Program-made: the position numbers and the translations under genes
Shown here: positions 1-9,577 of the stretch, piece after piece
How the letters are laid out: each line of letters opens with the position of its first letter
Numbering within the stretch: the stretch's first letter is position 1
NCBI RefSeq assembly: GCF_001657485.1
Contig: NZ_LXFU01000028.1
Span: 62,001-126,000, forward strand
DNA: 64,000 bases
Source: Rhizobium sp. WYCCWR10014
GTDB taxonomy: Bacteria; Pseudomonadota; Alphaproteobacteria; Rhizobiales; Rhizobiaceae
Reading direction: 5' to 3'
The notes under the pieces: model-generated
Seen by the model: the letters and a program-made list of their open reading frames with translations, nothing else
What the model was told of the DNA's origin: nothing
The model's database searches: none

Positions 1-85
1 ACTCAATCAGAATTTGGGCCTGTCGCAAATTTTCTGGTTAACCGCATGTCGCCCATCGGTAGAGATTTTCGGCTGCGAATGTTGG
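1..85 (+). repeat. IS6-type insertion sequence end (remnant)
   Basis: Bases from about 14 read gggcctgtcgcaaatttt, the same terminal motif found at 4512. Resemblance to that second copy continues for about 75 bases. Only the end of the element is present; the transposase is not in this piece. Confidence 0.5.
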
Positions 86-241
86 GGAGCACAGACTGCC
101 CTGTGCTCGCTCGAGAAGGCGGCGAATGCGAAAGCCGAGAAACTTGTAACCAAGGGCAAGCCACTCGATCTCGAAGAGCTGATCCGCACCGGGGCCGCGG
201 TAAGACCAACATGCCAGAACTCAATTTTCCGCACAGCCTAA
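86..241 (+). pseudogene. 3' end of an unidentified gene, cut by an IS6 end
   Basis: The frame that stops at 239-241 reads through about 50 residues with plausible coding character (LEKAANAKAEK, then PLDLEELIRTG, then RPTCQNSIFRTA). A strong terminator follows 40 bases later. This suggests the tail of a real gene whose 5' part was removed when the IS6 end was placed upstream. I do not recognise the family. Confidence 0.35.
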
Positions 242-281
242 TTGAGCGACTGAGCTGAGAGCTTGATCGTCTCGGAACGAG

Positions 282-317
282 AAAGCCTGCCGCGGGAGGA
301 GGTGCGGCAGGCTTTTC
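282..317 (+). terminator. Rho-independent terminator
   Basis: A perfect 12-base stem (aaagcctgccgc / gcggcaggcttt) with a 10-base loop is followed by further T residues. It sits just after the truncated reading frame that ends at 241. Confidence 0.7.
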
Positions 318-617
318 TAATTGAACAGCGGCTGGGGGAGGAGTCCGCTGTTCCGTCAAGCGCCCCTTGGGAGGAGGAATAGGTTCACCTGGGACACGAA
401 GCTTGGCGAGGAAGAGGCGCATCGCTTCAATGGTCAGAAGATAGCAGGACGCCGCCCCAACGCCAGCGCTCAGATCGCAGTGCAGGCATGCGGTTGCTGC
501 AATGCAATATAATCACTTTATAAGTGACCTTGGTGACCTGTTCGGTTTTGGCTGGATCTGCGCCAGCGAGCCCGCCTCTTTGGAAAACTGCTCGGAGACC
601 TTCCGTGCGCGAACGAA

Positions 618-1446
618 GGGTTTTGTCGCAAAATTTTAAAAAGGCCGCAGAAGCGGCCATCGCTGGACACAGTTATGCAGCGAGTGCGGCGAATTGCTGA
701 AATGCCGATCGGCCACTGGTTGAAATTGGCGCTTGCGGATCATGTGAGCCACCTCGATACCATCCAGTGTTGCTGACGCAGACTGAAGGATTTGAAGCCC
801 TTCAGGGGGCGGGTAAGCTTCTTGATAAACCGGTGGTCCTGCTCAATCGTGTTGTTGAGGTTTTTGACCTGCCGGATCTCGATCAGCCAGAACCATCCAT
901 ACAACAACAGGAGCAGCCTGTTGATGTTTTGCAATCCTGCCAGGTTCGCGCCGCTCTTGTCGATACGACCTTTTCGGGCCAGCCATTGTTCTTAATCGTG
1001 CGGGCGAAGAAAGCGCTGGCCGCGGCCTCATCGCAGTACTCGGACAAGCATGAAATCAAGGGTTTTGCAGAATTTGTCGACAGCCCGATAGAAATAGGTC
1101 CACTTGCCTTTGACCTGGATATAGGTCTCGTCCATCCGCCAGGAGCTGCTGGTTGCGGATTTGCGCCCGCTGGGCCTGGCAGGCAATCAGGGGCGAATAT
1201 TTCACGACCCATCTGTTCAGCGTCGCGTGGTCAACGGTAACGCCGCGCTCGGCCATAATCTCTTCCAGATCAGGATAGAAGACCGTATACCTCACGTAGA
1301 AATACCGCGCATAAAATCACGTCTTTCGGGTAATGACTGCCTTTGAAATCAACCATGATCGGCAAACTCAATCTGCCTGCTCATCTTCAACCCGGATCTA
1401 CGCCTACCATACTGGTTGCAAACTCGGTGAAAAGTTTTGCGACAGA
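618..1446 (-). mobile_element. IS6-family element, decayed
   Basis: The outer ends are inverted copies of the same motif: gggttttgtcgcaaaatttt near 618 and, inverted, agttttgcgacagagcc near 1430-1446. The spacing of about 830 bp is normal for IS6. Inside, on the minus strand, lies a transposase broken into three frames. The order of pieces is YPDLEEIMAERGVTVDHATLNRW (1295-1056), then FFARTIKNNGWPEKVV, then NRLLLLLYGWFWLIEIRQVKN to FIKKLTRPLKGFKSF (to about 740). These match the IS6/IS240 transposase N-terminus, DDE core and C-terminus in order. Confidence 0.75.
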
Positions 1447-1910
1447 GCCGCGGTCACGGCTTTCCACTGCGCCATGGCGCGGATGCGATGAATATGGGTG
1501 GCTAGGGCTGAGTGTCGCCGGTGCGGCGCGACGAAAAGATTTCGGACTGCTGAAAAGACCGAGATGAAACGCTGCAAACCTCCGACGGATCGAAAGCCCT
1601 GCATCATTCGCTCTCGTTTTCGAAGCGGCACGTGAGAATTCTCTGCGCGATTGTTAAGGCCCTTGTGCGATCGATGTTCGACGGCGGGCATCACGTCCCG
1701 TTTTGCCGCTCCGTATGAGCGCAGTTTGTCGGTGATGATGCGCTTCGGTGACAGGCCTGCTTCTTCAGCAGCCTGACCAGCAATCTCTTGGCAGCCTTGG
1801 TATCGCGGCGGGTCTGGACGATCTCATCGAGAACGCAAACGTTCTGGTCAACGGCGCGCCACAGCCAATGTTTTTGACCGCCGATGGAAATCACCAAGCG
1901 AGTGGCGCGG
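1447..1910 (-). pseudogene. IS6-family transposase C-terminal fragment
   Basis: The minus-strand frames read LWRAVDQNVCVLDEIVQTRR, then KAAKRLLVRLLKKQ, then (shifted) VEHRSHKGLNNRAENSH and GFRSVGGLQRFISVFSAVRN. This is the second half of an IS6-type DDE transposase, with a frameshift near 1690. Its 5' side is interrupted at about 1910 by the 3' end of a group II intron. The downstream side runs into the end of the neighbouring IS6 element at 1446. Confidence 0.7.
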
Positions 1911-1914
1911 GGGA

Positions 1915-2010
1915 GTTTCACCCCACGCTCTCTCAGAACCGGACGTGATACTCTCGCATCATCCGGCTCCCATTGTTCGGCCGTATACGGCTTTGCTCTA
2001 TCCACGAGGA
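1915..2010 (-). other. Group II intron 3' end (domains V and VI)
   Basis: Bases 1936-1969 on the minus strand form a 34-nt domain V: gagccggatgatgcg, a gagagtatc turn, then cacgtccggttc. A small hairpin like domain VI follows (gtggggtgaaactcccc). The intron lies inside the IS6-type transposase. Its body and reverse transcriptase are missing on this side, where IS481 sequence follows instead. Confidence 0.75.
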
Positions 2011-2580
2011 TCTCCCCCTTGTAAACCAGTGTCCGCCCCTGCGCCGGCTGGTCGGGGTTGCAGGGCGCTGGGGCGGACAAGCCGCTTGGTCTTCTTGTCG
2101 ATGATGCCGAGCGGATGGGCATGGAAGCGTAGCGTCCAGATGCCCGCTTCACTCTCCTCGATCACCACGATCTCGCCGGCCAGCGCTGCTGCGACATAGA
2201 CGAGGTCGCCGTTCCATTTGATCTCGCCATTGGAGCGCACCCGGCGCACCGCCGCCTCGGCCGGATAGGTCCGGTTCAGGCAGGCGGTCGGGCGGGGGCC
2301 GCAGTGACGATCGGTAATGATCAGCAGGCACGTCCATAGCGAGTGCCTCGTGTGGACGCTCGGCGTTGTAATTCTGGCGAAATGCGTCAAAGACCGCCTG
2401 CTGCGCGGCATGGTCGACCTCCGGCGCCATGGCCAGCGGCAGCATCGTCGGATGGAAGCGTTCGTGGCGGCCGTTCTGCTGCGGTTTGCCCGGCTGGATG
2501 CGCTCCAGGCCGATGCCGAGCTTGATGAACCGCACAGCAAGCGTCGTCAGCCCGGTGACGCCGATCGCCGAAGGGTCAGA
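2011..2580 (-). pseudogene. IS481-family transposase C-terminal fragment
   Basis: Minus-strand frames read LTTLAVRFIKLGIGLERIQP, then GKPQQNGRHERFHPTMLPLA and YNAERPHEALAMDVPADHY. After a frameshift near 2290 they continue AEAAVRRVRSNGEIKWNGDL, GIWTLRFHAHPLGIID and KTKRLVRP. This is the last part of an integrase-core transposase of the IS481 type: the final catalytic segment (PQQNGRHERFH) and the C-terminal beta domain. No start and no terminal repeat are visible. Confidence 0.75.
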
Positions 2581-3640
2581 ACCAACCAAGGAGCGGCTGG
2601 TGTTGATGGCCAGACGCATCTGGAACCGACGGTGGAGCCTGAATTCCATCCGGATTCCTATGGGTATCGGCCCGGCAAATCGGCACTCGATGCGATCAGC
2701 GTGGCACGGCAGCGATGCTGGCGTTACAACTGGGTTCTTGATCTCGATATCAAGACTTTCTTTGATAGCATCGAACCGGACCTGCTGATGCGGGCTGTGC
2801 GCAAGCACACCGATTGCCCGCGGGTGCTTTTATACATCGAATGATGGCTGAAAGCGCCGGTGCAGATGCCGGACGGAGATCTCGTCGCCAGAGAACGAGG
2901 AACGCCACAGGGCGGAGTAATCAGCCCCTCTTGGCAAACCTCTTTCTTCACTATGCGTTTGATATGTGGATGTGTCGGAATTTCCCGGACATTCCGTTTG
3001 AGCGGTATGCTGACGACGCGATCTGTCATTGTCGGACCGAGGACCAGGCGATGGCTCTTCAGGGAACTCTGGACGCGCGTTTTACTGACTGCGGGCTGAC
3101 GCTTCCTCCCGACAAGGCTAAAATCGTCTACTGCAGGAATGAAAGTCGGCGAGGTACTCACCCGGTCTATAAGTTCGACTTTCTCGACTACACTTTCCGG
3201 CCGAGACTTGTGAGCAAGAAGGCCGGGGGCATGGGTATTTATTCGGTCATGCGGCCAGTCCGACATCGCTCAAGGCGATACGGGGCACGATCCGTAGTTG
3301 GTCCTTGCACCTTCGCAATGACAAGGCTCTCGATGATCTGGCAGGGATGTTCAACTCGTACATCCGCGGCTGGATCAATTACTATGGTCGGTTCTGTCCT
3401 TCAGCTCTCCAATCTACGCTCTGGAGTGTCGAGCAATACCTGGCTCGATGGGCTTCGGGGAAGTACAAGTCCTTGCGTAGGCATAAACGGCGACCCCGAC
3501 ATTGGCTTTTGCGCATCGCGCAACGCCAACCTCGACCGTTCGCCCATTGGCCCCTGCTTCATGGATACGGCCGAACAATGGGAGCCGGATGATGCGAGAG
3601 TATCACGTCCGGTTCTGGGAGAGCGTGGGAGTGAAACTCC
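2581..3640 (+). pseudogene. Group II intron with broken reverse transcriptase/maturase
   Basis: The pieces, in order, are: GAAGVDGQ; YGYRPGKSALDAI (RT block 2); WVLDLDIKTFFDSI (block 3, first Asp); a stop at 2842; RGTPQGGVISP (block 4); a frameshift near 2925; RYADDAICHC (block 5, YADD catalytic motif); and FLDYTFRPR. The maturase part includes YIRGWINYYGRF. Domain V lies at 3582-3615 and domain VI just after. The N-terminus is replaced by IS481 sequence, so the intron is 5'-truncated as well as mutated. Confidence 0.85.
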
Positions 3641-4013
3641 CCGCGCCACTCGCCTCGTGGTGCGCATCGACGGTCAGAAATGCTGGTTGCTGACGCGACT
3701 TCTGAAGAAGCAGCGCATGCCGCCAAAGCGTATGATCACCGACAAATTGCGCTCCTACGGGGCGGCCACACGCCAGGTCATGCCGAACGTTGAACACCGC
3801 TCGCATAAAGGCTTGAACAACCGGGCGGAGAACTCTCACTTGCCGTTGAGAAAACGGGAGCAAACGCGACAGGGTTTCCGGTCGGTTGGCTCATTGCAAG
3901 ATTTCGTGTCGATCTTCTCCGCCGTCCGAAACTCTATCGACGCCAGGCAATGGCCGCGTGGCAAGCCGAGAGTGCCCGGCCTGCCTGAAAAGCGCAGGCT
4001 CGGTCTCACGTGA
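3641..4013 (+). pseudogene. IS6-family transposase C-terminal fragment (second, plus strand)
   Basis: The frame shows LLTRLLKKQRMPPKRMITDK, then YGAATRQVMPNVEHRSHKG, LNNRAENSHLPLRKREQT and FVSIFSAVRNSID. It is the same transposase segment as at 1447-1910 but in the opposite orientation, again directly following a group II intron end. The long open frame at 2814-4013 is an accidental join of intron and transposase. Confidence 0.75.
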
Positions 4014-4234
4014 CCACATTCAAACAACGTGACAACGCCGTCCGCACGGGCCTTGACTCGCCTGCCATTCAAAAAATGTGACAGCGCCGGCACCGCACCT
4101 CGCGCCGCTCAATCATCTTCGACCGTGGGACCGCCGCGGAGATTGGCTTGCGGCGTGGCCGCCAGTTGATCTGCATCAACGCCGCAACGGCAAACCAGAC
4201 ATAGGATCTCGCCGTCGCAACGGAGCAAGAGTCT

Positions 4235-4552
4235 ATGCCCGCAAACACCGTCATTCCTATCGGCGACGACGCCCTTTCCACTGCAGTTAGAATGCGCTTG
4301 GAACTGGAACTCGGACTGACGTACGATGTCGTGAAGGTGACGGTTCTCAATGGCGAGGTGACCTTGCGCGGAAGAATGGCGTGTCCGTCGAAAAGGGAAG
4401 CAGCGAAGGTCACCGCGGAGAGCGTGCGCGGCGTGCGCAGAGTACTCAGCGACATTTCGACGGCATATTACATGGCCGGAAGCCCAGCTGATCGTTCCAA
4501 GGAAGGCTGCGCATGGGCCTGTCGCAAATTTTGGCGCTCAACGGTATGTTGA
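4235..4552 (+). CDS. BON-domain protein, 3' end replaced by an IS6 end
   Basis: The 105-residue frame starts with MPANTVIP at a reasonable position after gagcaagagtct. Residues about 17-75 look like one BON domain: VRMRLELELGLTYDVVKVTV, NGEVTLRGRMACPSKREAAK, then ESVRGVRRVLSDI. BON domains are found in periplasmic OsmY-like and outer-membrane stress proteins. There is no signal peptide. The last 14 residues are translated from the IS6 terminal repeat at 4512, so the natural C-terminus is lost. Confidence 0.6.
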   Translation: MPANTVIPIGDDALSTAVRMRLELELGLTYDVVKVTVLNGEVTLRGRMACPSKREAAKVTAESVRGVRRVLSDISTAYYMAGSPADRSKEGCAWACRKFWRSTVC

Positions 4553-4905
4553 CCATGGGAAGAGAGATGCCGCTCCGAAAGTTGAGGGGCGAGCCTATGA
4601 TTCTGAATGCTATTGACGAAAAGTTGAAGCGGCAATCGAAGGATGATTTCAATGGCCGGCATTTCGAGGCATGGCCGATGTGCAGGCGGTTGCCTGGTAT
4701 TTGGGTTATCCACTCAGCTATCGGGATCTTAAGGAGATGTTCCGGGAACGTGGCTTCGAGGTCGATCATAGCAACGTCAACCGTTGGGTTCTGGCCTAGG
4801 CGCCGATGATCGAAAAGCGGCTTCGCCAGTTCCGGCGGCCGCATTTCGGCTCTGTCCGGATTGACGAGACCTACGTCAAGATCCGCGGCAACTGGCCGCC
4901 GCAGA
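4512..4905 (+). mobile_element. IS6-family element, left end and transposase N-terminal fragment
   Basis: The terminal repeat gggcctgtcgcaaatttt at 4514 is followed, in shifting frames, by FNGRHFE, VQAVAWYLGYPLSYRDLKEM, FRERGFEVDHSNVNRWV and, from 4806, MIEKRLRQFRRPHFGSVRID with ETYVKIRGNW. The last piece contains the first catalytic Asp of IS6 transposases. Similarity stops at about 4900, where unrelated sequence begins. Confidence 0.7.
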
Positions 4906-4984
4906 CAACGCTCTGCTTTCCTCCGACGACGGCAATATCGTCGTTTTCGCCGGACTCGGCCTCGCCAACATCAAGGCCCAGGAA

Positions 4985-5420
4985 TTTGTCTATGAAGACA
5001 ACGCAAGCTCAGCCAGCTGAATTGGGAAAGCAAGGGGATGAGCCTTTTCACTTTGGTGTTGACGCCCAGATTGACAACGACTGGAGCTTGAAGGGTCGGC
5101 ACCGGCGGCAACGGTCACCTGGTTGACTACGACTGGGATAGTTGCGAGTCATCATGACTGGAGCGACCGCTCAATCCATCCCTTACCGAACTCGATCACT
5201 ATGTCGCCGGAGTGACCCAGTTGAACCGGATCATCTACGGAAACGAGACCAGCAGTATCGCGGTCGGCGCCCGGTGTCCACTATGCCGACATCAAGTGGA
5301 CCGCCTATGTCGGGTCCGGCATCTATTCGTCCGCGGGTTGCTTTCGAAACAACCCCTGGAAGGATCCAGAATGGGAAAGAGGCACCAGCTATCAGCGACA
5401 GATTCCGATTGACTTCCTCA
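4985..5420 (+). pseudogene. Omptin-family outer-membrane protease, fragment with frameshifts
   Basis: Three frames stitched together give WSLKGR, GTGGNGHLVDYDW, HDWSDRSIHP, TELDHYVAG, then QLNRIIYGN and VGVHYADIKWTAYVGSG, IYSS, ERGTSYQRQIPIDFLSL. This follows the omptin (OmpT/Pla/IcsP) order: the G-N-M-V-D-x-D-W loop, W-x-D-x-S-x-H-P, T-x-L, and the beta-strand with YSS followed by G-x-x-Y-x-Q. Omptins are integral outer-membrane aspartate/histidine endopeptidases. Frameshifts near 5100, 5150 and 5275 and missing ends make it non-functional. Confidence 0.6.
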
Positions 5421-5665
5421 GCCTGAGGCGACGAACACGTCCTCGGCGATCTTACGATCAGCGGCGGCCTTTCGCAAGGCCAAAACTGCACCGACGCGTT
5501 GGGCCGCCGAGCTTCTGGTGAAGAAGCCGTACAATGTCGTCGCTGTTGCTTTGGCGAACAAGATGGCGCGGATCGTCTGTGCATCGGCAAGGCGCCTTCG
5601 CTGTCATCGCCGCTGGCCGTCGCATCCCAAGGCGCGGCCAGCAACTCGGCCACATCCAGTTCAGT
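5415..5665 (+). pseudogene. IS110-family transposase C-terminal fragment
   Basis: One frame reads AAAFRKAKTAPTRWAAELL, then VKKPYNVVAVALANKMARI. This resembles the conserved C-terminal part of IS110 transposases (A-x-L-L-x-R-P-x-x-V-A-x-A-L-A-N-K-x-A-R). It ends at about 5665, at the C-terminal end of the convergent phosphodiesterase gene. Confidence 0.6.
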
Positions 5666-5673
5666 AGGTGTGG

Positions 5674-7248
5674 CTATCGATCAGACGCCGGCGTGGACTT
5701 TCTCATCCAGCTTGGCTTGCCAATGATATCCTTCGGTGCGTCGATTATGGATGCCGGGTTGTAGTGTGCATCGATCGGAAAAGAGTAGTCCGCATGATTG
5801 CCTTCGGTGATAAAGCCAGCGGCATAGAGCGTCTCCAGATAAGGATTGTCGGCCACCAGCACGTCGGCGTAGGGCTCAAGCGCGCCGAAAGTGGCACGGA
5901 AATCCATGTCGGGACGTCCGGGCAGGGTGATCGGCACGCCCTGATGGCTGTAGTAAAACTTCTGACCGTTCACGGAGAAGGCTTCGGAGATATAGGACAT
6001 CGTGAGAGGCGTGTTGGCGAATGTTTCACCCGCTGCCCGGAATGTCTTGGTCACCTGGTTCATCTCGTCGAAGGTAGCGGTTCCCTTGAGGCGGGAGATT
6101 TGCACCATGGTCAGGTCGCCCAGCTTGTCGAAGGAGGTCAGCCAATCGCTAGCCTGGGTCACTGAATCGCCTTCGATGTGAGAAGACTGGACCTCTTCGA
6201 CTGTGCCGAGAACCGGGATCAGGTTGAGCTTGTTGTCCGGTTGGACGGCGACATTGGCCTGCTCCAGCGCATCAAGTACATTGGTGGTCTTCTTGTCCCA
6301 TTTGGCAATGACGCGATCGGTAGTGGGCACATAGGTCGAATAGATCTTGATGCCGAGGCGGCTCCGTACGTCAGCATTCTCAGGCGCCGAGAGCATCTTG
6401 ATTGCTGCGATCGTCGACCCTTCGTCCTTGGGGTCAATGAGGACGTTGAACTCGTCGCCGTTTCTTTTTTTCTCACGAATGTAATCGATGATACTCTGCA
6501 GGTCCTCCATTTTTTGCGGATTGCCGTTGTGGTCAAGTGCCAGCGTGCGGTTACTAGTGATGGGATTCCATATCGAGAGGTTCATGTTCTTGATTTCCTC
6601 GGTAGAGACATCCGAAATCAGGCAATTGTTCGGATCGCCGGTAACCCGCCCGAGTGTTGTGTCGTGCATCATCCAGGCATGGCCGTTCTTATCAGCGCGA
6701 AGATCGAGTTCGACACCATGGAAACCGTACTTGAACGCATTGGCGGCGGCTGAAATGGTGTTTTCGAGAATGCCCTCGGAATTATCGAACATGCCGCGGT
6801 GGGGTAGTATTTGCTTTCGATGTGGATCGATGCCGCGGGTCTTGGTCTCGAGTCCGGTCAGGAAGAGATCCTTGCCGTAGCCGGCGCTTTCAATTTCGTC
6901 TTCTGCGTCGCCGAGAGCGGGGCCGTCCAGACCGAAGTCGGATTTCCAATCGGCCTTGTTGCCGGCCGCCAACCACTCGGTGATGGTCTGGTTGACGGTG
7001 CCGTCGACTGGATCATCCGGATCATTGGAGCCAAATTTTGCCGTCGTCTCGCAGCGGGTGGAAATCGATAATGCGACGGGCTCGTCGCCCGGCTGCACCG
7101 GGCCGTTTTGGGTTTGCAGGCCAGCCTTCGCCCCTTCCCATGCGATGGCATTGGTGGCACTGTCAACAATGATTGAACTCTCGCTTTGCGCGCCAACCAA
7201 CGTTGAGGCGAGAACCATGCTCATAATGGACGCTATTAGATCTGTCAT
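5674..7248 (-). CDS. Secreted glycerophosphodiester phosphodiesterase-like protein
   Basis: The product has 524 residues. The N-terminus (MTDLIASIMSMVLASTLVGA) looks like a signal peptide. The GDPD core starts near residue 150 with LPHRGMFDNSEGILENT (the HRG and E-N-T motifs). It continues with GVELDLRADKNG (E-x-D metal-binding pair), HDTTLGRVTG (catalytic His) and VLIDPKDEGS. The enzyme would hydrolyse glycerophosphodiesters to glycerol-3-phosphate and an alcohol in the periplasm or outside the cell. The last residues may be foreign, since the gene ends where an IS110 fragment stops. No operon partner is evident. Confidence 0.8.
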   Translation of the reverse strand: MTDLIASIMSMVLASTLVGAQSESSIIVDSATNAIAWEGAKAGLQTQNGPVQPGDEPVALSISTRCETTAKFGSNDPDDPVDGTVNQTITEWLAAGNKADWKSDFGLDGPALGDAEDEIESAGYGKDLFLTGLETKTRGIDPHRKQILPHRGMFDNSEGILENTISAAANAFKYGFHGVELDLRADKNGHAWMMHDTTLGRVTGDPNNCLISDVSTEEIKNMNLSIWNPITSNRTLALDHNGNPQKMEDLQSIIDYIREKKRNGDEFNVLIDPKDEGSTIAAIKMLSAPENADVRSRLGIKIYSTYVPTTDRVIAKWDKKTTNVLDALEQANVAVQPDNKLNLIPVLGTVEEVQSSHIEGDSVTQASDWLTSFDKLGDLTMVQISRLKGTATFDEMNQVTKTFRAAGETFANTPLTMSYISEAFSVNGQKFYYSHQGVPITLPGRPDMDFRATFGALEPYADVLVADNPYLETLYAAGFITEGNHADYSFPIDAHYNPASIIDAPKDIIGKPSWMRKSTPASDR

Positions 7249-7269
7249 GTTGTCTGACTTTCCTTCATT

Positions 7270-7711
7270 TCATCCGTTGCGTTTCGTGCCACACGAAGCC
7301 GGAGGTGCGGTCGGGAAATCTCTGCACCTTATCGTGAGCAATGACATCAGCCGCGCGCCGGCCCCGATGGGGCGCAAAGGGAGATTAAAGCGCTTAGAAG
7401 CGTTCGCCGATTGTGTGGAAGGTGCCATCTTGTGTCCTTCGCCGCTCCTTTTTTGCTTAGGCTTTTTGGGCTTCCACTTGGACTTGCCGATATCCTCGAT
7501 GGCGACCTCCCTCTTGCCGTAATCCGCCTTGGCGAACCCCTTCGTGCCATCCCTGACCCGCTTGACGAAGAAGGCCCTCTTCCGCTTTGTCATCTTGATT
7601 GCTCATCGATTGAACCGTTTCGACCTCCTGGGCGATGCGGAATGCCTCCCTGACCGCCGTCGGGCTCATCTGCATTGCTGCTGTGAATTCCTTGGTGGTC
7701 GCATGTGTCAT
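7270..7711 (-). CDS. Two overlapping small frames of unknown function, probably one frameshifted gene
   Basis: An 84-residue frame (7711-7457) starts MTHATTKEFTAAMQMSP after a good ribosome-binding site (aaggaat). From 7593 a second frame continues with a basic stretch (KRVRDGTKGFAKADYGKRE, then SKWKPKKPKQKR). The second frame carries what looks like the natural continuation, and the tail of the first is low-complexity, so a frameshift near 7560 is likely. I do not recognise the protein. It lies upstream of the phosphodiesterase on the same strand. Confidence 0.35.
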
Positions 7712-8690
7712 AGCTTGTATTCCTTCACGTGTTCGGTGCGGTTATGCCGCACTGTGGATGGCGCCGGTCGCTCCCGCTGCCTTGCAATAGCTCTCAAGAT
7801 TCATGCCAAGCCGCCGATTGAGCTGACGACAATTATTTGCTGCTATTTCAGCGATGTGGGCGGAAAATACGGGATTGGGGGAGGAAGAATGCATGTCGCG
7901 GAGCCGACAAGGTGACGACGATGTCGTAAGTTGATTGTCATCAACAACCGACCCTACCGGAAAACACCGGTGGGCCAGTGCTATGGCGTTAAACTCCTTG
8001 GGATAGGATCCTGCTTGCCTCACAGCGCTGTCTCCGGTGGGATCATTTGACGACGGTCAAGCGCCGCGGCGAGCGATCCCATTCACAGGACGAGGTAACC
8101 TCGTGCCGCATCTGGTGCCCTGAATAACGTTGCCGTCCTGCTGCGTCATCGGCTAAAAAATGTTTGGGCGGCCTCACCCGTGCAAGGGACCGCGACGTCG
8201 CAAATGACGCTTGCCGTTTCATAAATGTATCCGGCCCTGCTCGCGTGGATTGCTGTTGCAGCAGGTCATGATGACAGATCCGCACACGCCGTTCCCAATA
8301 GATAGTTCGGGCACGAAGCCGTTTTTTCACAAGATTTACGGAATGTTGATCGACTGTTTTGTCCATCATTATGCCGGTGCGTTGTAGTTGGGCGAAAGCA
8401 GGATCTCCGAAGGACGATTGTGCGGCATGCATAAATGTCCCAACATAACGATTCCCTGCTTGCTGATGCCGAGGGCTTGCGCGGGGGAGGCGGACCATCC
8501 CGTTGGTGGTGGTGACCTCACGAGGCCCGCGCCTGGCACCTGGATAACCATGACGCTTGCACGAACGAAGGAGACACCCCTGCAGCAAGGTCTTGTTCAG
8601 CGATAGCTCGGCGACGTTCTCCTGCTTGACGTACGCCCTTCCAAACTGGCATAGACGCTTCACTTGCGAGAGCATCAGACCGGTATATTT
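7712..8690. other. About 1 kb without a convincing gene
   Basis: Open frames exist on the minus strand (7742-8023 and 8043-8675), but none has a recognisable motif, and the longer one reads out of the adjoining IS5 fragment. I see no promoter or repeat here that I can name. Confidence 0.4.
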
Positions 8691-8694
8691 TGCG

Positions 8695-9560
8695 CGAATT
8701 TAGAAGTTCGCGAGTCTGCTGACCCGGCAGCGCCTGGCCCGCAGACGCCGCCCGATGATGGACTTGTATCGCCCGATTGCCGTCACAACCTCTCAACCAG
8801 CGAGCGTTTGCCGTAGCCGTTAGAGACCTGCCATTTCATCCGGCCGTCACTGTTGATTGCGGCGATATGCCGGTTCCGTTGGCCGGGAGGTCTATCGTCG
8901 CTTGGCTCGACCGCGTTGGCGCGAGGCGGAATGACGATAGCCGCCGCCGCGCTATGATCGATGACCGCGTCGTATGTAGGGTTTCCATCATAGGCACCGT
9001 CGGCTGTGAACTGTCCGATCGGACCGCCAATCTGGTCGAGGAGTGGCGCAACTTGAGAGACATCGCCAGCATTCTTGATCCGTCAGGGTATGGGCAACGA
9101 TCTCGCCGCTATCGGCATCCAGTGCCAGATGCAGCTTTCGCCAACCTCGGCGCGATCTGGCGCCATGCTTCTCGTCCAGCCACTGGCCCGCGCCGTAAAC
9201 CTGCCGGCCGCTGCTGTCCACCAGAGCATGCAACGGTCCGGCAGGTGGAACCTGATTTCCGGGCCGCTTCCCGGCAGATCGCCGTGCGCGCGGCCGACGG
9301 CTCAGCGTGGTGTGCTCGGGACGGCAAGCGCTAAGCCCATCAACCGCAGCACCGATTCCAACAAGCCTTCTGCCTGGCGAAGCCGCAAGCCAAACACCAT
9401 GGCCCAGCGTCAAGGTGGTCTCGATTGCCAGATCTGAATAACGGTGCTGGCCGCCGCGGGTCTTGCGTCTTGGAGCATACCATTTGGACAGGGCTTCCGG
9501 TGTCAGCCACAAGGTCAGGCTGCCACGCCGAGGAAGTCCTGCTTCATATTCCGGCCGTCA
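8695..9560 (-). pseudogene. IS5-family transposase, frameshifted
   Basis: Minus-strand frames give WLTPEALSKWYAPRRKTRGG, QHRYSDLAIETTLTLG, HTTLSRR, LVDSSGRQVYGAGQWL, EKHGARSRRGWRKLHLALD and DSGEIVAHTLTDQE. After frame changes come NGYGKRSLVE and AIGRY. This is the order of an IS5 transposase from N-terminus to the Y-x-x-R-x-x-V-E/I region. Several frameshifts and a missing C-terminus near 8700 show it is inactive. A C-terminal piece of the same transposase occurs at 15300-15520. Confidence 0.75.
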
Positions 9561-9577
9561 CCCTGAGCTTCGTCTTC

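Noticed and set aside
2814-4013. 399-residue open frame
   Set aside because: It joins part of the group II intron maturase to an IS6 transposase piece through an intron end; not a real gene.
5668-7071. Several plus-strand frames
   Set aside because: They are reverse-strand shadows of the phosphodiesterase gene on the minus strand.
7742-8023. 93-residue minus-strand frame
   Set aside because: No motif, weak start, and composition like random GC-rich DNA.
8043-8675. 210-residue minus-strand frame
   Set aside because: It starts within the IS5 transposase C-terminus in a wrong frame and shows no motif; I do not regard it as a gene.
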